The translations under genes and the position numbers were made by a program. The notes under the pieces are model-generated. The model made no database searches. It saw nothing but the letters and a program-made list of their open reading frames with translations, and was not told the DNA's origin. A stretch of DNA of 64,000 nt from Undaria pinnatifida (Eukaryota > Sar > Phaeophyceae > Laminariales > Alariaceae): positions 2,479,001 to 2,543,000 of the forward strand of contig JABAKD010000017.1 of NCBI GenBank assembly GCA_012845835.1, given 5' to 3'. Below are positions 61,501 to 64,000 of the stretch, piece by piece. Each line of letters starts with the position of its first letter. Within the stretch, counting starts at the first letter, position 1.

Positions 61501-64000
61501 GTGGTAGTTTGTGACAGCTGTGTGGGTGTTTTTTCCTGGGTTGGTTGTTTGTGGTGGGCGGACACGCGGGGGAGTCTTCGATGCCAGGCGTGATAAAGGC
61601 CGGTATGTATGCAAGGCGGCTGGGTTTCGTTTCGCGTTTTGTGGTACCGGGGGAAGGGGGGTTTGCTCATTTCGTGCATGCCGTAAGATCATAGACCGGG
61701 GGGGGGGGGTTGGGGTTCCCATTGCTTGCGTCGCCATAGTCGTGTCACCATAGACTCCCGCATCTCTACAATTCCGGGACGGAGCAAATTGGGTTTCATG
61801 GACCAGGCAGGCATTGCTTGCTCGGGGGGGAAGGGGGGGGGAGGGTGGATTACAACGGTGGTGAGGGCGGTTGTAGTGTTTCCTCGTCGGTTTGATTGCT
61901 TGTAGTTGTTTGTGTGTGGTATGAGTGTGTTGGTGCTGCTAGAGTTGGTGGAATTGGTGATGGCGATGATGTTGGTGTTGGTGCTGGTGTAGGCGTTCGT
62001 AATGTTGGTGTGGGTCGTTGTTTTTCTTTCCAGGATAGTCTCTTCTTTTTTCTTTTCCGCCACGCGCTCGACGCTGATTGACCCCCCCCCCACCGCGACC
62101 AATTTTCCCCCAATTCTATCATTTACCGACCATTCAACAGTTGAAGCTCACAGGTGACGAATTTATATCCGTCAAATAAGATATTACATCTTTTTTTTTC
62201 CCTTGGGGTGTTCTTTTTCACCAGGGGCGGAGGTGAATGCTAGACGAGAGGGCGGGTACGACTCAATGATCGACGAAGGGGACTCGACCTACGATGATGA
62301 TGGCGATTACGCGTCGACGGTGGATGGCCATGACGATCATCACGACGACCACGACGACTACGACGATGCCACGTCGATAGGAGAGGGGCCGTCGTCGGCG
62401 TCAGAGGAGGAGGACGAGGAGGATTCCTACGATTCCGACGTAAGTTACTGTTGGCGGAGGCGGGGGGGGGGGGGTGATGGGGTGGTGTTGTTGCTGACAT
62501 GAGCTTGAGAATGAACGTATGTCGAAGAAGTGCAAGAAACACAAGGTCAATAGGAATATGGGACTGAAAGTGAACGTATATCGAAAAAAGGAAAGAAAGC
62601 GTTAATAGGAAGATGGGACTGGGCCGTCGTCGGCGTCAGAAGACGAGGAAGAAGAGGATGATTGCTACGGTTCCGACGTTATCTTATCCGTGGTACGGGG
62701 TTGGAAGGGCGGGCGTGAGGGTGATGACGTTGCTGTTGTTGGTGGTGGCGGTGGTATTGACGTTGCTGTTTGGTGGTGGTAGTGGTGGTGTTGGTGGTGT
62801 TGGTGGTGGGGCGTGGGGGTGGTAGTGGGGGTGGTAGTGGGGGTGGTGGGGGTAATGTTTTGTTGTCGTTGTTGTTGCTGTTTATGTCCGTGTCTAAGCA
62901 GCATTTTTTTTGTTTTTTTCTTCTTGATTGCGCGTACTGCCCGTCACACCACTGTGAAGACATATTCATAAATAGTCTGTTCCGTTCTGTACTTTTGTGA
63001 CGACACGTACCAGATAGTACAGCAGTACCTCCTACTCCGCCACCGACTACATGCCATCCCACGCCTTCGGCGTACTCGAAGGCGGTACTAGTCCTCGAGC
63101 CTCGTCCTACCTCCTTCTAGATGCCTGGCCATCCTTCAGCGTAAGAGAGTTAATTTCCGTCTTTTTTTCGTCATCTCCTACCCTCCTTGTTACTATAATA
63201 GCCGAAGAATAGCCCAAAGCAAACACCACATGGCTCTGCAGCCCGTCCCTCGTCAATTCGATGGTCCACCTAACTTGCAGTAATTGGCCCTGCAGACGCT
63301 CCGTTTTGCCGATGGCTCATCAATTCGGTACTCCACCTGACATCAATTTCCTACCTGTCTACCCCTTTTGCTGCAGTCGGGATCCCTTATTAATGCGGTA
63401 CCGTGCCAAAGAACAATCCCTGCACTGAAGTGGCACCCCGCACTATACCGGGCACTGCGGTACTTGTTGTGTAGAACGAGGTCGTGACAAGCGGTTTTCA
63501 CCGCACTAAAACTGGGCACCCGCACTACAGGGTACCGCACTAACGCTGGACCACGACTGAACTGAAAAAATGATCACACTCTTGAGTGCAAGTAGATTTG
63601 TCCCAAAAAAAACGTGGGTGTGATTGTACGGGGGTTTAATGCTGTCTCTCGTGTCGTATCTAGTGTTTCGAATAAAAAACAAAAAATCGTAAAATTGTTC
63701 ATGACATTTAATGCTGGTTATTGGTATTGAACAACCAAATCTTGAAACCTCCTCCCTTTGTTTGTGGTGATGACCAACACCATCCCATTTCCTTTTTCTT
63801 GTTTAACGCACAGGCAATAACGAAAAAACAAGAGCCTCCTCCTTTTTTTTTGGTTGTTACAAACGCTATCGTGTTTTTCCTCTTATTGCTTAATTCACAG
63901 GCAATAATCAAATCACCCCACTCCACCCCACCCCCCGTTTCTTTTTGCGATTACCAACGCCAACGTATTTCTCTTGCTTAACGTGCAGGACGATTATTCG
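52424..64000 (+). CDS. Armadillo-repeat protein gene, ten exons, 3' end beyond window
   Basis: Exons 52424-52585, 53756-53872, 55300-55439, 57078-57228, 57573-57665, 59145-59345, 60392-60486, 61303-61454, 62225-62439 and 63989-64000 join without a frame break (phases 0,0,2,0,0,0,2,1,0). All introns are GT-AG. The product has about seven ARM repeats of the form LGxAGACxLVxxAMxxFPDDxxVQxxGCxAVxNLA. An Arg/Gly/Ser-rich segment and an Asp/Glu/His-rich tail follow. ARM repeats form a right-handed superhelix that binds other proteins; no enzymatic domain is visible. The Gly-Cys-x-Ala-Val-x-Asn-Leu core, with roughly one repeat per exon, is the style seen in stramenopile ARM proteins. Start and stop are not fixed: the N-terminus may come from 43235. 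Partners and role are unknown. Confidence 0.85.
52586..53755. other. Intron with MITE M2 and GATCTA microsatellite
   Basis: It contains M2 at 53221-53501 and a second M2-like end at 53640-53690. Between them lies (GATCTAGAT)n at 53579-53620. The first 600 bp is T-rich and unremarkable. Confidence 0.7.
53221..53501. mobile_element. MITE family M2, copy d, in an intron
   Basis: It starts CACACGTCAGACAGATGATC and ends TAATCTGTCGGAGGTGTG. Blocks shared with copy a: GATGATCTAGATCTATGAGG, TGGTCTAGCTTTAGTTGCC, ATCTGCATCGTCTGGCACA and ACAGATCTTGCACGACG. Confidence 0.75.
53756..53872 (+). CDS. ARM gene exon 3 (ARM repeat 2)
   Basis: Acceptor GCTTGTTTCAG, donor CAG|GTCAGC, 39 codons in phase 0. It encodes CCLLVEKALERFPNDANLQ, QGCRAVTNLFNG and EANIKQ. 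The repeat is short by a few residues before its second helix compared with the 42-residue norm; exon 4 completes the loop. Confidence 0.85.
54130..54400 (+). repeat. R-D pieces in intron 3
   Basis: ATTACGCAGCTTGCGAAGTT, GAGTATCGACCC near 54145-54180, and GATCGAACTCACAGCTGACG near 54378. Between them is unrelated sequence, so the copy is split. Confidence 0.55.
54570..54760 (+). repeat. Dispersed repeat R6 copy in intron 3
   Basis: GTGCGCCAGCTAGCGTTGGG, TTGAATCGACACACGACGCG, TATGAAAATACGTGGAAGTG and CCATCCGCCGGAGGATAGAA. It is followed by a C tract (54804-54826). Confidence 0.7.
55300..55439 (+). CDS. ARM gene exon 4 (ARM repeat 3)
   Basis: The acceptor TTTTTCCGAGCAG follows a pyrimidine tract. 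The donor is GGGGAA|GTGAGT in phase 2. It encodes GRACELVTEALRNFPQDN, QIEACGAVANLANN and SKENRTRLG. Reading on through the donor would give a stop at once (TGA), which supports splicing here. Confidence 0.88.
55861..56400. mobile_element. MITE family M1, copy f, expanded by nested insertions
   Basis: Left end GAGTCGTTCCACGGTAGG and right end (reverse complement) GATTCATCCCACGGTAGG, flanked by GAA on both sides. It is twice the usual length. It holds a three-fold GCTCCGCAGCGGAATTTTCT repeat (55893-55945) and a micro-MITE at 56190-56275. It lies in intron 4. Confidence 0.75.
56190..56275 (-). mobile_element. Micro-MITE mM nested in MITE M1f
   Basis: GACCCCTTTAGAGCCCC ... CCCTCCCTGTACTAAATTCA ... 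GGGTTTCCAGTTGTGAAGGC. M1 sequence resumes after it (CTAACCGGCAGTTCCTCGCT). Confidence 0.75.
56475..56550 (-). repeat. R-D copy in intron 4
   Basis: CACTCCAGCTGTGAGATCGA, AACTCATCTTTGCAAGCTGT and GTGTGGTACTCCGATAC. Confidence 0.75.
57078..57228 (+). CDS. ARM gene exon 5 (ARM repeat 4 and start of 5)
   Basis: Acceptor TTTCCCTTTCAG, donor AAG|GTGTGA. 151 bases restore the frame left by exon 4. It encodes AGACNLVTKSMATFPDNIDV, QHAACVAVGNLAN, DTENKKRLGSAGACNK. A TGA directly follows in the unspliced frame. Confidence 0.88.
57573..57665 (+). CDS. ARM gene exon 6 (rest of ARM repeat 5)
   Basis: The acceptor is TTTTTGTGAAG, an AAG rather than CAG, after a long T-rich tract. The donor is CAG|GTGAGA. 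31 codons: VCAALAGFQGDLGVQYMGCG, AVGNLSNSNTQ. It joins exon 5 to complete the pattern AGACNK-VCAAL. Confidence 0.82.
57840..58000. repeat. AT-rich GATCATATAGATAATATAG microsatellite
   Basis: Irregular repeats of ATAGATnATATAGAT and CAGATC related to the inner part of MITE M2. Confidence 0.6.
58228..58402 (-). mobile_element. Two micro-MITE mM copies in tandem, intron 6
   Basis: 58228-58313 and 58314-58402, both running CCCTTTAGAGCCCCC / CTCTTCAGAATCCCC ... CCTCCCTATACTAAATCCAA ... GGGTTTCCAGTTGTAAAGGC. The junction reads GGCGTACATGTCTTGACC, the same bases as the left flank (GGACATGTCTTGGACCC). Confidence 0.75.
58488..58645 (-). mobile_element. MITE family M2, partial inverted copy, intron 6
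   Basis: The reverse complement carries GGTCTGTAGATCATGTTACC and GAGTGGAAGCTGTACGATCT, matching M2. The right end is GATCTGTCCGACGCTTGG. Confidence 0.55.
59145..59345 (+). CDS. ARM gene exon 7 (ARM repeats 6 and start of 7)
   Basis: Acceptor CCCTCTCTTCAG after a poly-C/T tract; donor CGG|GTGAGG. 67 codons: RLGEAGGCLLVTGGMNAFPD, LQHVGCAAVANLAIGN, ARLVKAGARLAVQRALQQF. The first repeat ends with the canonical Asn-Leu-Ala. It has two decayed partial copies downstream in the intron. Confidence 0.88.
59489..59850 (+). repeat. Two decayed tandem copies of the exon-7 3' end, one split by R-D
   Basis: Copy 1 (59489-59563) has CTCCGAATGC, GGCTGGGGCTAGCTAGGCTT and GCTCAGCGTGCG, then an R-D insertion (about 59567-59710), then GGGTAAGGGTTTCCTGTGTG, the donor side. 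Copy 2 (about 59767-59850) has GCGCTCCGAAATCGGCGATA, ACTGGGGCTAGGGTTGCTGT, TCAGCGCGCG, TTTTATCGGTGGGGGCTTCC. The intron block GGTAGGCGGTTTTGGCGG accompanies the copies. Confidence 0.75.
60070..60145 (-). repeat. R-D copy in intron 7
   Basis: GTCAGCTGTGAGTTCGACAA, GATACTCATCTTTGCAAGAT. Confidence 0.7.
60392..60486 (+). CDS. ARM gene exon 8 (end of ARM repeat 7)
   Basis: Acceptor TTGTTGCACCCAG, donor ACAGG|GTGAGA, phase 2. It encodes DVEIQTRGTQALQWLSVTPR, then SNSQSMKKLTG. GTQALQWL occupies the place of GCxAVxNL in other repeats, so the last repeat has lost its Cys. The fold probably ends here. Confidence 0.82.
60630..60810 (+). repeat. SINE-like family A, copy A5 (body only), intron 8
   Basis: GACGCGAATCGACGGAGAAA, CTCGCGATAAAAATGAAGGC, GTGACCCCGGATCTGAGTCT, AGTGCGAGGATAATAAAGGG. 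It is very close to A1 but lacks the tRNA-like head. Confidence 0.75.
61303..61454 (+). CDS. ARM gene exon 9 (Arg/Gly/Ser-rich linker)
   Basis: Acceptor TCCCCCACTGCAG, donor GCAG|GTATGC, phase 1. It encodes PEEYDRNSRGGARRGRPSSG, GRSRRRGRDGGGGHGRASS and PDMRRA. RG-rich linkers are usually disordered and may bind RNA. It starts in the same frame as the ARM repeats after joining exon 8. Confidence 0.78.
61551..61630 (+). repeat. Tandem copy of the exon-9 3' end and donor, in intron 9
   Basis: GGTGGGCGGACACGCGGGGG, AGTCTTCGATGCCAGGCGTG, AAGGCCGGTATGTATGCAAG matches 61403-61470 at a distance of 150 bp. In the exon frame it stays open (GHAGESSMPGVIKAG) up to a donor-like GTATGT. Confidence 0.75.
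61840..62224. other. Intron 9, GT-rich low-complexity stretch
   Basis: GGTGGTGTTGGTGCTGGTG-type sequence 61900-62030, no exon. The T-rich tract near 62190-62222 ends in the acceptor TTTTTCACCAG. Confidence 0.6.
62225..62439 (+). CDS. ARM gene exon 10 (acidic Asp/His/Glu tail)
   Basis: Donor TCCGAC|GTAAGT, phase 0. It encodes EVNARREGGYDSMIDEGDST, then YDDDGDYASTVDG, HDDHHDDHDDYDD and a Glu/Asp run ending EEDSYDSD. The cluster of alternating His and Asp is unusual and could bind metal, though it may simply be a codon-repeat expansion (GACGACCAC units). Confidence 0.8.
62520..62690 (+). repeat. Copy of the exon-10 3' end with a lost donor, plus a 55-bp duplication
   Basis: 62619-62690 (GGGCCGTCGTCGGCGTCAGA, AGAGGATGATTGCTACGGTT, CCGACGTTATC) matches 62387-62445. 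The donor GTAAGT is GTTATC here. Before it, a 55-bp unit with TGAACGTATGTCGAAGAAG / TGAACGTATATCGAAAAAA is duplicated (62511-62565 and 62570-62616). Confidence 0.8.
62700..63720. other. Intron 10, mixed
   Basis: GTGGTGG-rich 62730-62860, then unassigned sequence with the motif GTACCAGATAGTACAGCAGT at 63008. No exon recognised. Confidence 0.5.
63730..64000 (+). repeat. Three tandem units each ending in an acceptor-like CAG
   Basis: Each unit has a C-rich/T-rich start, a block of the kind GTnGTnACnAACGCnAnCG, a T/C-rich tract, TTGnTTAACnnnCAG, then a short A-rich piece. The CAGs are at about 63813-63815, 63898-63900 and 63986-63988. Only the third leads into sequence continuing the acidic tail. 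Confidence 0.7.
63989..64000 (+). CDS. ARM gene exon 11 (start only)
   Basis: After TTAACGTGCAG the four codons read Asp-Asp-Tyr-Ser, which continues the Tyr-Asp-Ser-Asp of exon 10 in phase 0. The exon is cut by the window end. Evidence is limited to the acceptor, phase and composition. Confidence 0.6.

Noticed and set aside
62613-62825. A further coding exon of the ARM gene
   Set aside because: It is a copy of the exon-10 3' end whose donor is destroyed and which lacks an acceptor; the exon 10 to exon 11 junction is in phase without it.
1-64000. A defence island, biosynthetic cluster or other multi-gene system
   Set aside because: Only one supported host gene is present; the rest is repeats and relics, so no gene system can be claimed.

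Overview
This is a eukaryotic nuclear window, not bacterial. The evidence is GT-AG introns, tRNA-derived SINE-like repeats, MITEs, a decayed non-LTR retrotransposon, satellites and short interstitial CCCTAA-type tracts. I infer a stramenopile, most likely a brown alga of the Ectocarpus kind. The retroelement, the armadillo-repeat protein style and the repeat texture fit, but I could not search a database.

Layout. 1-5.5 kb: a frameshifted non-LTR retrotransposon on the minus strand, truncated by the window start and split by a MITE. 5.6-18 kb: repeats only, namely three satellite arrays, a CAGA microsatellite, a 440-bp higher-order array with poly-C tracts, and several MITEs. 18-31 kb: mostly unassigned sequence with scattered repeat pieces, one retroelement C-terminal fragment near 29.1 kb and one weak gene candidate near 20 kb. 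31-43 kb: SINE-like copies, a 125-bp satellite with a clean 188-bp insertion, and a foldback. 43-64 kb: the one well supported gene, on the plus strand. It has ten exons whose reading phases all join (52424 to the window end), each about one armadillo (ARM) repeat, followed by an Arg/Gly-rich segment and an acidic tail that runs off the window. A possible first exon lies at 43235-43387, about 9 kb upstream across repeat-filled sequence that includes a 955-bp Tc1/mariner-like element with TA target duplication.

Main observations. (1) Several exons of the ARM gene have decayed copies of their own 3' end and splice donor in the intron that follows (exons 1, 7, 9 and 10), and the acceptor before the last exon sits in a three-copy tandem array. 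(2) Nested insertions here act as natural before/after comparisons that define element ends and target duplications. These are a micro-MITE of about 80 bp, a mariner-like element, a 188-bp repeat with a 10-bp target duplication, and a MITE inside the retrotransposon. I found no CRISPR array, rRNA, intact canonical tRNA gene or autonomous transposase.
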